Made by a program: the position numbers and the translations under genes. 64,000 nt of DNA from Paractinoplanes pyxinae (GTDB lineage: Bacteria > Actinomycetota > Actinomycetes > Mycobacteriales > Micromonosporaceae), in assembly GCF_026626335.1 (NCBI RefSeq), contig NZ_JAPNTZ010000028.1, positions 1-64,000 of the forward strand. The letters run 5' to 3'. Position 1 is the first letter of the stretch, and each line of letters begins with the position of its first letter. Shown here one piece after another: positions 43,503 through 52,477 of the stretch. The notes beneath the pieces were generated by a model, which was not told where the DNA came from, ran no database searches, and saw only the letters and a program-made list of their open reading frames with translations.

Positions 43503-43964
43503 GTGCGGGTGGAACCGATGGACATCACCGATGTGGTCGTCCTGGTCAACGAGTGGGGCACCGAGCCGTGCCGGGTCGACGGCCGCGCCCCTCACCCCGG
43601 CGCCGAGCTGACCACGCTGGCCGACGAGCTGCACCCGATTTTCGCGACGCCCGACTCCGCCACCAGGGCAGAGTTGCTGAACGCTTTGTTGCAGGTCACA
43701 GGTGTACGCCCCGAACTGGCACCCGACTTGTCGGAGTCCTGGACGATTACCGACCCGGCCCAGGCGAAACGAGCCGCCGCCACTCTGGCCTTACGCCACC
43801 ACTTGGCCGCCCACCCCGGCCGCCTGGGCCTGTGCGCCGACGACCAGTGCGCCGACGTCTACGTGGACGCCTCCCCCGCCGGCAAGCGCCGCTTCTGCTG
43901 CCTGACCTGCCAGAACCGGGCCCGGGCAGCAGCCTTCCGCCGCCGCAAGGCCCAGCTCGGATAA
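43503..43964 (+). CDS. CGNR zinc-finger transcriptional regulator
   Basis: 153 residues from a GTG whose leaderless -10 box (TACGCT) ends 6 bases upstream; an ATG at 43518 is an alternative. The N-terminal ABATE-type stress/ligand region is followed by a C-terminal zinc finger with Cys in L-C-A-D-D-Q-C and F-C-C-L-T-C-Q-N-R, ending in R-R-R-K. The CGNR signature reads C-Q-N-R. Such proteins act as ligand-responsive regulators of neighbouring genes, here most likely the divergent MFS exporter and itself. Confidence 0.88.
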   Translation: MRVEPMDITDVVVLVNEWGTEPCRVDGRAPHPGAELTTLADELHPIFATPDSATRAELLNALLQVTGVRPELAPDLSESWTITDPAQAKRAAATLALRHHLAAHPGRLGLCADDQCADVYVDASPAGKRRFCCLTCQNRARAAAFRRRKAQLG

Positions 43965-43997
43965 CCCAGCTTCCGGCCGCGGGGCAGCTCGACAGCC

Positions 43998-44534
43998 TCA
44001 AGCCGGAGGTTGACCGCGGCGTCCGGGCGGAGGCAGATCATTCCGCGCGTGAGGTTGATCGGCGCTGGCCGGCCGCGTTTCGGGTCGCGGCGGAAAGTTC
44101 GAGCGGCGCCGCGGCGTGAACGGGTCGACCAGATCGGACGGTTCGTCCCGAGGCTGGGGCGGGCCGACTTCCGCCGGCCGCAAAGGAACCGCCGCCCCAC
44201 CGGCCGGCTTCGGCCGGTGGTCCGCCACAGGCCGCACCACCGCATCGGCGGAGGGCGGCTCTGGACGAACCGGGCGGACCTTCGGCATCCGCACGACCGC
44301 ATCGGCAGACGGAGGCACCGGACGAACCGGGCGGGCCTTCGGCATCCGCACCACCGCATCGGCAGACGGAGGCACCGGACGAACCGGGCGGGCCTTCGGC
44401 ATCCGCACCACCGCATCAGAAGACGGCGGCACCGGACTGGCCTTCGGCGCGCGCACCACCGCATCAGCGGACGCCGGCGCCGGCGGGGCCGGGCGAGCCT
44501 CGGAATCCCGCGATCGACGATCTTCGTGCCCCAT
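43998..44534 (-). CDS. Proline-rich protein with 19-residue tandem repeats, unknown function
   Basis: 178 residues from an ATG at 44534 without a clear ribosome site. About five units of P-P-S-A-D-A-V-V-R-M-P-K-A-R-P-V-R-P-V occupy residues 17-110. A Pro/Arg-rich tail includes D-E-P-S-D-L-V-D-P-F. There is no signal peptide or membrane helix, and no family. The consistent frame of the 57-base repeats and GC-biased third positions favour a real gene, but a non-coding repeat cannot be excluded. Confidence 0.45.
   Translation of the reverse strand: MGHEDRRSRDSEARPAPPAPASADAVVRAPKASPVPPSSDAVVRMPKARPVRPVPPSADAVVRMPKARPVRPVPPSADAVVRMPKVRPVRPEPPSADAVVRPVADHRPKPAGGAAVPLRPAEVGPPQPRDEPSDLVDPFTPRRRSNFPPRPETRPASADQPHARNDLPPPGRRGQPPA
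44228..44500. repeat. 57-bp tandem repeat, about 4-5 units
   Basis: The landmark (GCATC)CGCACCACCGCATC recurs at 44228, 44285, 44342 and 44399, exactly 57 bases apart, with a degenerate fifth unit after it. The units at 44285-44398 are almost identical. Fifty-seven bases is 19 codons, so the repeat preserves frame in the proline-rich gene. Confidence 0.8.
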
Positions 44535-44572
44535 GGAGACATGATGCCACCGCACGACCGCCACAAGCCTGT

Positions 44573-45934
44573 TCAGCTCAAGTAGCCCAGCTCCGGCAGC
44601 TTCTCTTGGTACGCGGCGATCAGGCGGCGGGCGACCGGCACCGAGTCGATCAGCGGGTGGGCCGCCATCGCCCGCACGGCGACGGCCCGGGAACCGGAAG
44701 AGGCTGCGGTCAGCACTCCGCGATCCGTGGCCTTGATCCGGCGCACCAGGTCGACGCCATGCGCCGGCAGGCCGGACGACGGCAGCGGCCGCGCGCCCGA
44801 GCCGTCGACCACGCACGGGACCTCGACCACCGCGTCGTCGTCGAGTTCGGGGAGGGTCCCTCGGTTGCGCACGTTCAGGATGAGCTCTTGCCGTTCGTCC
44901 CGGGCGATCGCCATCATCAGGGCCAGCGCGACGTCCTCGTAGCCGCCGCCCTCGGCGTCGTCGCGTTCGCCCAGGCCCTCCATCGCCATGTAGGTCGCGT
45001 CGCGCTGACGCCGCACCGCGTCCCACGCCTCGAACGCGTTTCCCTCGGTCGCGGTCAGCTCGGCGTAGCACGAGCGTTGCTGGCGCAGCAGGAACTCGCC
45101 TCGGGTCTCGTCGGCCGCGAGCGACGCCCGCACCAGCGCCTCGGTGTCGTAGTAATAGTGCAGGTATTCGTTCGGCACGGCGCCCAGCGAGCGCAGCAGT
45201 GGGGCCCCGAACCGGCGCCCCTCCTCGAAGGACTCGACGGTCGGCGACTCGAGCAGCCCGGGCAGCAGGTCCTGCTCCCCCACCCGCGCGGCGGTCAGCC
45301 AGCCCAGGTGGTTCAGCCCGGCGTACGAAATCGAAGCCTGCGGAACGCCCAGCGCCCGCACCACCCGCCGGGCCAGGGCCGACGGCGAGTCGCAGATGCC
45401 GATCACCCGGTCGCCCAGGAAGGCCGACATCGCCTCGGTCACCAGGCCGGCCGGGTTGGTGAAGTTGATGACCCAGGCGTCCGGCGCGACCAGGCTGATC
45501 CGGCGGGCGATGGCCCGGGCGACGGGCACGGTCCGCAGCCCGTACGCGATACCGCCCGCACCCACCGTCTCTTGCCCCAGCACGCCTTCGTCGAGGGCGA
45601 CCCGTTCGTCGATCACGCGCCCCTCGAGCCCGTGCACCCGGATGGCGCTGAACACGAAGTCCGCCCCGGTCAGCGCCTCGGTCAGGTCGGTCGTCGCCTC
45701 GATTCTCGGCGCGCGCGGAGAAGAACTCGACGCGCGCGACGAAGAACTCGGCGCGCGCGACGATAGGGAAGATTGAGCTTGCAGCACCCGCCCGATCGCG
45801 TGCAGCCGCCCCGCGTCGACGTCGTGCAGCACCACCTCGTCGATGACCGAGGAGCCGAGCAACGCGCCATAGACCAGCGGCACCCGGAAGCCACCCCCGC
45901 CGAGGATGACCAGTCGCTTATTCGGCATGAGCAT
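44573..45934 (-). CDS. GH4-family 6-phospho-glycosidase with serine-rich insertion
   Basis: 453 residues. The NAD-binding loop is V-I-L-G-G-G-G-F-R. The metal and catalytic ligands include Cys181 in I-C-D-S-P and His209 in G-L-N-H-L-G-W. GH4 enzymes use NAD+ and Mn2+ to cleave (phospho)glycosides by an oxidation-elimination route. Residues about 54-77 form a Ser/Arg insertion (repeats of S-S-S-R-A) between the dinucleotide strand and T-T-D-L-T-E-A-L. The first codons overlap the kinase gene by 17 bases (11 if the start is 45928). Terminal gene of the sugar operon. Confidence 0.88.
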   Translation of the reverse strand: MLMPNKRLVILGGGGFRVPLVYGALLGSSVIDEVVLHDVDAGRLHAIGRVLQAQSSLSSRAPSSSSRASSSSPRAPRIEATTDLTEALTGADFVFSAIRVHGLEGRVIDERVALDEGVLGQETVGAGGIAYGLRTVPVARAIARRISLVAPDAWVINFTNPAGLVTEAMSAFLGDRVIGICDSPSALARRVVRALGVPQASISYAGLNHLGWLTAARVGEQDLLPGLLESPTVESFEEGRRFGAPLLRSLGAVPNEYLHYYYDTEALVRASLAADETRGEFLLRQQRSCYAELTATEGNAFEAWDAVRRQRDATYMAMEGLGERDDAEGGGYEDVALALMMAIARDERQELILNVRNRGTLPELDDDAVVEVPCVVDGSGARPLPSSGLPAHGVDLVRRIKATDRGVLTAASSGSRAVAVRAMAAHPLIDSVPVARRLIAAYQEKLPELGYLS

Positions 45935-46943
45935 CCGACAGCCGGGCGATGGTGGCGGTCGCGCGGCGCACCGTGCGCTGCTCCCCGCCCGGAATCACGT
46001 CGTCCAAGAATCCGTACCGTTCTGCCAGGGGCGACGTTCGGGCCGAGCGCCACCAGTCCGCGATGTCGCCCCAGCCCGGGGCCGACAGCGACCCCCCGAA
46101 GTGCTGCACCGACAACGCCGCGATCAGGTTGGCGAAGGCCAGGCTCTGCGCGAGCGGCCATTCCCGCAGGCTGCCCAGGATGAACCCGGCCGTGAAGACG
46201 TCCCCCGCGCCGGTCGGGTCAAGGGCCGGCACCGGTACGGCGGGCACCTGCACGGTCTCGCCGGTGCGCGCGTCGTGGGCCAGCACCCCGTCGCCGCCGC
46301 AGGTCACCACCACGACCGGGGCCAGCCCGGCCAGCTTGGCCAGGGCGTCGGCCGGCGTGCTGGTCCGCGTGTACTGCATCGCCTCGACGGCGTTGGGCAC
46401 GAAGGCGTGGCAGTCCTCGAGCATGTCGAGCACTTCGGCCGGCCATTCCGCGCTCGCGTCCCAGCCCACGTCGGCGAACACCAGCGTGCCCGCCTCTTTG
46501 GCCCGGCGCACCCACGGCAGCCGGTCGCGAGTCAGCGAGACCGACGCCGCGCGGGCGGCCGGCAGCTCGCCGACCAGCCCGTCCGCGTTGAGCGGCAGCG
46601 GGTGCCCGTGCGTGATCATGCTGCGGTCCCGGTCGTAGGCGAGCGAGACCGTAACCGGCGAGTGCCCCTCGATCCGGCGGGACGCGTCCAGGTTGATGTT
46701 CTCCTGCCCGCAGAGGATGTCGGCGCAGAAATCGCCGTACGCGTCGGTGGCCAGCGCCGTGCCCAGCCCCGTCCGCAGGCCGAGCCGGGACGCGGCGACG
46801 GCGAGGTTGGCGATGCCGCCCGGGCACGAGCCCATGCCCGAGGCCCACACCTCGGTGCCGGGCTCGGGCACGCCCTCGAGCCCGGTGAAGACGATGTCGA
46901 GGAAGACGACACCCGGGACGAACAGGTCCAGTTCCGGGTTCAT
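45918..46943 (-). CDS. PfkB-family carbohydrate kinase
   Basis: 341 residues. The G-G-I-A-N-L-A-V-A-A-S-R-L-G motif near residue 42 binds the sugar, and the C-terminal D-P-T-G-A-G-D-V-F supplies the anion hole and catalytic Asp. Such kinases phosphorylate sugars or nucleosides with ATP. Placement between an alpha-xylosidase and a GH4 phospho-glycosidase suggests it phosphorylates an imported or released sugar of this operon, a substitute for PTS phosphorylation. Confidence 0.88.
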   Translation of the reverse strand: MNPELDLFVPGVVFLDIVFTGLEGVPEPGTEVWASGMGSCPGGIANLAVAASRLGLRTGLGTALATDAYGDFCADILCGQENINLDASRRIEGHSPVTVSLAYDRDRSMITHGHPLPLNADGLVGELPAARAASVSLTRDRLPWVRRAKEAGTLVFADVGWDASAEWPAEVLDMLEDCHAFVPNAVEAMQYTRTSTPADALAKLAGLAPVVVVTCGGDGVLAHDARTGETVQVPAVPVPALDPTGAGDVFTAGFILGSLREWPLAQSLAFANLIAALSVQHFGGSLSAPGWGDIADWWRSARTSPLAERYGFLDDVIPGGEQRTVRRATATIARLSDAHAE

Positions 46944-47011
46944 CTGAAGATCTTATGCCGCGAGACAAGGGTGGGGCCCGCTGACCAGGGTGGCGAGCCC
47001 CACTCCGCCGT

Positions 47012-49282
47012 CTAGCCGGCGACCCACGAAGCGTCGCCGGCGGCCAGGTCGGCCGTCGGGCCGCCAACGATCTCGACCCGCCACGGCAACGACGGACCGT
47101 CGCGGTCGACCCGGATCGCCGTGCCGTCGCGCGTCACCGTGAACGTGCTGTCGCCGACCCGCACCACCGTGCTGCCCTCGGCCGGCTCGAACACCCGCAG
47201 CGTGACCCCGTCGGCGTACTCGTAGTCGGGCCGGTCGGTCCGGCTGCCGACCGGGATCACCGCGCCCGGCCGCACCAGCAGCGGAACACTGCCGAAGTCG
47301 TGCGTCTCGTGCACCCAGCCCGGCCCCTCGACGACCGCACCCGTCACCAGGTGCGTCCACCGCCCGGCCGGCACGTAGTAGGTGACCTCGCCGCCCTCGC
47401 TGAACACCGGCGCCACCAGCAGATCCCCGCCGAGCAGGTACTGCCGGTCGACGTAGGTGACCGCCGGGTCGTCCGGGAAACCGAGGACCATCGGGCGCAT
47501 CACCGGCAGGCCCTGCTCATGGGCTTGCCGTGCGGCTTCCCACAGGTACGGCATGAGGCTGTACTTGAGGTGCGTGAACGACCGCAGCACCTCCACCGAC
47601 TCCTCGTCGAACAGCCACGGCACCCGGTACGAGTGGTTGCCGTGCAGGCGGCTGTGCGACGAGAGCAGCCCGAACGCCACCCACCGCTTGAACACGGCCG
47701 GGTCGGGCCGCCCCTCGAAGCCGCCGATGTCGTGGCTCCAGAACCCGAAGCCCGAGCTCATCAGCGACAGGCCGCCGCGCAGACTCTCGGCCATCGACTC
47801 GTAGGTGGCCGAGTTGTCGCCACCCCAGTGCACCGGGAACTGCTGCCCGCCGACCGTGGCCGAGCGCGCGAACAGAACCGCCTCGCCCTCCCCCTTGGCC
47901 TCGACGAGAACGTCATACACAACCTGGTTGTACAACTGCGTGTAGTAGTTGTGCATGCGCTCGGGGTCGGAGCCGTCGTGCCACACCACGTCGGTCGGCA
48001 CCCGCTCGCCGAAGTCCGACTTGAACGCGTCCACGCCCATCTCGACCAGCGCCGCGAGCTTGGCCGCGTACCACTCGCGCGCGGCCGGGTTGGTGAAGTC
48101 GACCAGCGCCATGCCGGCCTGCCACTTGTCCCACTGCCAGACGTCGCCGTTCGCCTTCCGCACCAGGAAGCCGTTGGCCAGGCCCTCGTCGAACATCGCC
48201 GACCGCTGCGCGATGTACGGGTTGATCCACAGGCAGGTGCGCAGGCCCCGGTCGTGGAGGCGCTTCAACATGCCCGGCGGGTCGGGGAAGATCGCCGGGT
48301 CCCACTCGAAGTCGCACCAGTGGAACTCGCGCATCCAGAACGTGTCGAAGTGGAAAACGCTCAGCGGCAGGTCCCGCTCCGCCATGCCGTCGACAAAAGA
48401 CGTGACGGTCTCTTCGTCGTACGGCGTAGTGAAGGAAGTTGTCAGCCAGAGCCCGAAGGACCAGGCCGGCGGCAGGGCCGGACGACCGGTCAGCGCCGTG
48501 TACTTGCGCAGGATGTCGGCCGGCGTCGGCCCGTAGATCACCAGGTACGACAGCGTCTGGCCGGCCACGCTGAACTGGGTGCGCGACACCATCTCGCTGG
48601 CCACCTCGAACGAGACCTTGCCCGGGTGGTCGACCAGGACGCCGTACCCGCGGTTGGTCAGATAGAACGGCACGTTCTTGTAGGCCAGCTCGCTGCTGGT
48701 GCCGCCGTCCTCGTTCCAGATGTCCACGCTCTGGCCGTTTTTCACGTACGGGCCGAAACGCTCGCCGAGCCCGTACACGGCCTCGCCGACACCCAGATCG
48801 AGCTGCTCGTGCACGAAGTGCTCACCGTCCGCGCTGTCGACGATGCCCATGCCACGCCAGCCCGTGCCGGTGAGCCGCTTACCCTCGGCGATGAAGTCGA
48901 GACCCCACTGCTCGCCCTCCCCCTTGCCCGGGTTTTGCGGCGAAGCCGCCTTGGAGGCTCGGAAGCGCGCGGTCAACCGGCCCGACGTCAGCTCCTCGGC
49001 CTCCACCTGAACCTCGTGGTCCTCCTCGGTGATCGCAAAATTCGGGCCCTTGGGCACGCCGCCCAGGAAGTGACCCAGCGTCACGCGGACGACGTCCGGC
49101 GCCGGCGCCGACAGCTTGATCGTGATCAGCGGGGTGTCGAGGGTGTCCGAGCGGCTGCGGACCGGCTTGGTCGTGGCCCACGCGGTCAGCGTCTTCTCGT
49201 CCGCCTGACTGTCCCGCAGCTGCGCCGGGTGCAGGACGGAGAAGCCCTTGCGCTTGAGCCAGTACCCGTCGGTGAACTTCAT
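47012..49282 (-). CDS. yicI: GH31 alpha-xylosidase (YicI type)
   Basis: 756 residues, the same size class as E. coli YicI. The nucleophile is Asp423 in K-S-D-F-G-E-R-V-P-T-D, and the acid/base is Asp489 in H-W-G-G-D-N. F-H-F-D-T-F-W-M and W-I-N-P-Y-I-A-Q match the xylosidase subgroup, not alpha-glucosidases. No signal peptide is present, so it works in the cytoplasm on imported alpha-xylosides such as isoprimeverose or xyloglucan fragments. It lies 9 bases after the permease gene in the ABC operon. Confidence 0.93.
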   Translation of the reverse strand: MKFTDGYWLKRKGFSVLHPAQLRDSQADEKTLTAWATTKPVRSRSDTLDTPLITIKLSAPAPDVVRVTLGHFLGGVPKGPNFAITEEDHEVQVEAEELTSGRLTARFRASKAASPQNPGKGEGEQWGLDFIAEGKRLTGTGWRGMGIVDSADGEHFVHEQLDLGVGEAVYGLGERFGPYVKNGQSVDIWNEDGGTSSELAYKNVPFYLTNRGYGVLVDHPGKVSFEVASEMVSRTQFSVAGQTLSYLVIYGPTPADILRKYTALTGRPALPPAWSFGLWLTTSFTTPYDEETVTSFVDGMAERDLPLSVFHFDTFWMREFHWCDFEWDPAIFPDPPGMLKRLHDRGLRTCLWINPYIAQRSAMFDEGLANGFLVRKANGDVWQWDKWQAGMALVDFTNPAAREWYAAKLAALVEMGVDAFKSDFGERVPTDVVWHDGSDPERMHNYYTQLYNQVVYDVLVEAKGEGEAVLFARSATVGGQQFPVHWGGDNSATYESMAESLRGGLSLMSSGFGFWSHDIGGFEGRPDPAVFKRWVAFGLLSSHSRLHGNHSYRVPWLFDEESVEVLRSFTHLKYSLMPYLWEAARQAHEQGLPVMRPMVLGFPDDPAVTYVDRQYLLGGDLLVAPVFSEGGEVTYYVPAGRWTHLVTGAVVEGPGWVHETHDFGSVPLLVRPGAVIPVGSRTDRPDYEYADGVTLRVFEPAEGSTVVRVGDSTFTVTRDGTAIRVDRDGPSLPWRVEIVGGPTADLAAGDASWVAG

Positions 49283-49291
49283 GGGGGTCCT

Positions 49292-50173
49292 TTACTTGAT
49301 GGCGCCGGCGGTGATGCCGCGGGTGAGCGTGCGCTGGAAGATCAGGAAGAACAGCAGGGCCGGCAGGATGCCGATCAGGCCGGACGAGCTGGTCATCGTC
49401 ACGTCCATCAGGCGGTCGCCCTGCAGCACGCCCAGGGCCACCGGCACGGTCTGATTCTCGTTCGAGACCAGGAAGACCAGCGGCAGGAAGAACTCGTTCC
49501 ACGTCCAGATGAAGAAGAACGTGAACAGCACGCCCAGGGTGGGGCGGCTGACCGGCACGACGACGTTCCACAGGGTGCGCAGCTTGCCGGCGCCGTCCAC
49601 GTCGGCGGCGTCCAGCAGCTCGGTCGGGAACTCCTGATAGACCGAGGTCAGCAGGTACGTACCGAAAGCGGCCTGAATGACCGTGAAGATGATGACGATC
49701 GAGATCAGACTGTCGTAGAGGCCGACTTCCTTGGACAGGAAGTACAGCGGATAGACCAGCACCTCTTGTGGCAGCAGGTTGGCGACCAGGAAGAAGACCA
49801 GGAACCAGAGCCGGCCCTTGACCTTTCCGATTCCCAGCGCGTACGCGTTGAGGACCGACAGCAGAACGCCGAGAACAGCCACGGTGAAGCTCGTGATGAA
49901 GCTGTTCCACAGTTTCTCGCCGAAGCTCACCCGGTTCCAGAAGTCGACGATGCCGTCCCAGTACAGGTGCGGCGGCAGCGACAGCGGGCCGCCGCTGGCG
50001 TAGTCGGCCGGGCTCTTGACCGCATTGATGGTGATGATCAGCAGTGGCGCGATCACGATGAGAAGCAGGGCCAGCAGGGCCGCGAGGATCACGAACCGTA
50101 CGGGATTTGTCCGCTTCACTGCCTTTGCGGGCGCGTCTTTCGTGGCTGATGGACGATTCGCCGTGAGAGTCAT
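49292..50173 (-). CDS. Carbohydrate ABC transporter permease (MalG/CUT1 type)
   Basis: 293 residues with six predicted helices, the first at about 27-48. The EAA loop lies in L-L-D-A-A-D-V-D-G-A-G, which contacts the ATPase. The C terminus ends T-R-G-I-T-A-G-A-I-K, typical of MalG-type subunits. The start overlaps the stop of the partner permease by ATGA. No ATPase gene is present in the operon. Confidence 0.93.
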   Translation of the reverse strand: MTLTANRPSATKDAPAKAVKRTNPVRFVILAALLALLLIVIAPLLIITINAVKSPADYASGGPLSLPPHLYWDGIVDFWNRVSFGEKLWNSFITSFTVAVLGVLLSVLNAYALGIGKVKGRLWFLVFFLVANLLPQEVLVYPLYFLSKEVGLYDSLISIVIIFTVIQAAFGTYLLTSVYQEFPTELLDAADVDGAGKLRTLWNVVVPVSRPTLGVLFTFFFIWTWNEFFLPLVFLVSNENQTVPVALGVLQGDRLMDVTMTSSSGLIGILPALLFFLIFQRTLTRGITAGAIK

Positions 50174-51054
50174 GCTTTACGCTCCGCGCGGTTCTGCAGC
50201 CGCAGGAACACGATCGACAACGCGATGATCAGCACCGTGAGCACCGTGGAGATCGCCGACCCGTACCCGACCTGGGCCTTCTCGAAGAAGTTCTTGTACG
50301 CGAAATAGCTCGGCACGAGCGTGGCGTTGCTCGGCCCGCCGCCGGTCAGCACGAAGATCGGCCCGAAGATCTTCAGCGCCGCGATCGTGGTCGTCACCAG
50401 CACCACGTAGAACTCGGGCCGGATCAGGTACACCGTGATCTTGCGGAAGCGCTGCCACCAGGTCGCGCCGTCCAGGTCGGCCGCCTCGTACAGCTCGGGA
50501 TCGACCCGCTGCAGGCCGGCCATGAACATGACGATCGGATAGCCCAGCTGGACCCAGATCATGATGCCCATGACGCTGTACAGCGCCGAACCCGGCTCGC
50601 CGAGCCAGTTGTGGGCCAGCGACCCCAGCCCGATCGACTCCAGGATCTGGTTGAGCGCCCCGTACTCGGGGTGCAGGATCCAGCCCCAGACGATGCCGGT
50701 CACCGCGACCGGGATGATCTGCGGCAGATAGAAACCGGACCGTAAAAGCGACGCCCAGCGGTTGCTGAATTTCTTGGCCACGTAGTCGAACAGCACCGCG
50801 GCCAGGAACAGCCCGAGCAGCGTCGGCACCACGGCCATGGCCAGGATGAGCAGCAGGATGTTGGTGAACGAGCCCCAGAACAGCGAGTCCTCGAACAGCC
50901 GGGTGTAGTTGTCGAAACCGATCCAGCGCTGCTCGCCCACGCCGTTCCACTTGGTGAAGCTCGTGTAGACGGTCATCACCAGCGGCACGACGATCACCAG
51001 GACGCTGGCCAGGACACCCGGGATCAGGAACGGCCAGTACCCCTTGCGCCTCAT
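50170..51054 (-). CDS. Carbohydrate ABC transporter permease (MalF/CUT1 type)
   Basis: 294 residues, six helices. The EAA loop is Y-E-A-A-D-L-D-G-A. The N-terminal R-R-K-G-Y-W-P-F-L-I-P-G is typical of short MalF-like permeases. It pairs with the downstream MalG-type subunit and with the lipoprotein 54 bases upstream. Energy probably comes from a shared MsiK-like ATPase encoded elsewhere, as is common in actinomycetes. Confidence 0.93.
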   Translation of the reverse strand: MRRKGYWPFLIPGVLASVLVIVVPLVMTVYTSFTKWNGVGEQRWIGFDNYTRLFEDSLFWGSFTNILLLILAMAVVPTLLGLFLAAVLFDYVAKKFSNRWASLLRSGFYLPQIIPVAVTGIVWGWILHPEYGALNQILESIGLGSLAHNWLGEPGSALYSVMGIMIWVQLGYPIVMFMAGLQRVDPELYEAADLDGATWWQRFRKITVYLIRPEFYVVLVTTTIAALKIFGPIFVLTGGGPSNATLVPSYFAYKNFFEKAQVGYGSAISTVLTVLIIALSIVFLRLQNRAERKA

Positions 51055-51108
51055 GTTTGCCCCTTTCGGTGTGCCGGCGGAGGCTGCGCGCCCCCGCCGG
51101 CATCCGGG

Positions 51109-52425
51109 TCACTTGCCGAGGTCGGCCAGGTTCTCGTCGTACGGCTTCTGGATCTCGCTGAGCACCGCGTCGGGCGTCTTCGAGCCGTTGATCAGGCCCT
51201 GCACGCCGGCCACGAGCACGTCGTAGTAGCCGGGGGCCGGCCAGTCCGGGTAGAACGCGAGACCGTCCTCGCCGGACACCTTGTTGAAGTTCTCGATCAG
51301 TTCCTTGTTCTTCGGGTCCGTGATCGACGCGGTGTCGGCGGCCACCGGCACACCGCCGTTGTTGCCGAGCAGAGCCTGGATCTCCGGCTTCATGGTGATG
51401 TCGATGAAGTCGTACGCCAGGGCCTTGGCCTTGCTCTTCTCCGGTACGACCCACAGGTTGCCGCTGGAGCCGGGGTGCAGCTTGTTGCCCGGGAACAGGA
51501 ACGTGCCCCACTCGAAGTTCTTGATCTCGTTGACGAAGCGGCCGTACCACCACGAGCCCGAGATCATGATCGGGAACTTGCCCTGCGAGAACGAGACGCC
51601 CATGTCCTCGGCCTTGATGCCGGCCGAGTTCTTGGCGATGTAGCCCTTGTCGACCCACTCCTTGAAGGTCTGGGCGCCATAGGTGAGCTGCGGGCCCTTG
51701 AAGTCGACCTTGTTCTTGTAGAGCTGGTAGTCGTCGACCCAGGCCCGGTCGGCCTTGCTCAGGGCGAGCGTGTAGAGGATCTGCTGGGCCGGGTACTCGG
51801 CGCCGCCGACCGCGAGCGGGGTGACCTTGTTCTGCACGAACGTGTCCATCACCTTGGTGAACTCGTCGAGCGTGGTCGGCACCTGCAGGTTGTACTTCTT
51901 GAACAGGTCTTTGTTGTAGTAGACCTCGACGTACTCGGCGTAGTTCGGGACGCCGTACGTCTTGCCCGAGCCCATGATGCCGTCGTCGTCGTACTTGGTG
52001 GTGGTCTGCAGGCTCGAGTTGAGCGCCTTGTCCCAGCCGCGCTTGCCCGACTCCTCGGTGAGGTCGGTGAGCAGCCCCTGCTTCGACAGCAGGCCGGCGG
52101 TGGCGTTGCCCTTGTTGTACTCCATGATGTCCGGCGCGCTGTCGGAGTTCAGGATCATCTGGGCGTTCTGCTGGATCTGCTCGAAGCCCTTCTCCTCGAA
52201 CTTGACCTCGACGCCCGGGTGGGCCGTCTTGAACTCCTCGATGGCCTTGTTCCAGGCGATGCCCATGGCGCTGTTCGGGCCCTCGTAGTGCCAGAGGGTC
52301 AGCGTCTTGGCATCGGCCCCCTCAGTCGAGGAGCTGTCATCGCTGCCGCCGCCGCAGGCAGCGAGGCCGAGGGAGGTGGCAAGCAAGAGGGCACCGGCCG
52401 AAAGACCAGCTCGGAAAAGAATCAT
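51109..52425 (-). CDS. Sugar ABC transporter substrate-binding lipoprotein
   Basis: 438 residues. The signal ends L-G-L-A-A-C, giving a lipidated Cys, then a Gly/Ser/Asp spacer. The mature protein is a two-lobed CUT1 binding protein (T-L-T-L-W-H-Y-E-G at strand 1; D-I-M-E-Y-N-K-G-N; I-M-I-S-G-S-W-W-Y). It should capture an oligosaccharide for the two permeases. First gene of the operon, directly behind two LacI-type operators. Confidence 0.93.
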   Translation of the reverse strand: MILFRAGLSAGALLLATSLGLAACGGGSDDSSSTEGADAKTLTLWHYEGPNSAMGIAWNKAIEEFKTAHPGVEVKFEEKGFEQIQQNAQMILNSDSAPDIMEYNKGNATAGLLSKQGLLTDLTEESGKRGWDKALNSSLQTTTKYDDDGIMGSGKTYGVPNYAEYVEVYYNKDLFKKYNLQVPTTLDEFTKVMDTFVQNKVTPLAVGGAEYPAQQILYTLALSKADRAWVDDYQLYKNKVDFKGPQLTYGAQTFKEWVDKGYIAKNSAGIKAEDMGVSFSQGKFPIMISGSWWYGRFVNEIKNFEWGTFLFPGNKLHPGSSGNLWVVPEKSKAKALAYDFIDITMKPEIQALLGNNGGVPVAADTASITDPKNKELIENFNKVSGEDGLAFYPDWPAPGYYDVLVAGVQGLINGSKTPDAVLSEIQKPYDENLADLGK

Positions 52426-52452
52426 GTCAGTTTCGTCCTCCGGGAGGGGTCC

Positions 52453-52468
52453 GTCGAAGCCCTTCGAC
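52453..52468. promoter_or_regulatory. LacI-type operator O2 of sugar operon
   Basis: GTCGAAGCCCTTCGAC is a palindrome with one central mismatch. Its centre is 25 bases from that of the perfect copy at 52478-52493. It lies in the untranslated leader between the promoter and the binding-protein gene. Confidence 0.75.
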
Positions 52469-52477
52469 CAAAAGCCT

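Noticed and set aside
43859-44566. Alternative minus-strand frame with W-C/R-R-P repeats over the Pro-rich gene
   Set aside because: Its Trp/Cys/Arg-rich content and weaker third-base bias suggest a shadow of the repeat; it also runs into the CGNR gene.
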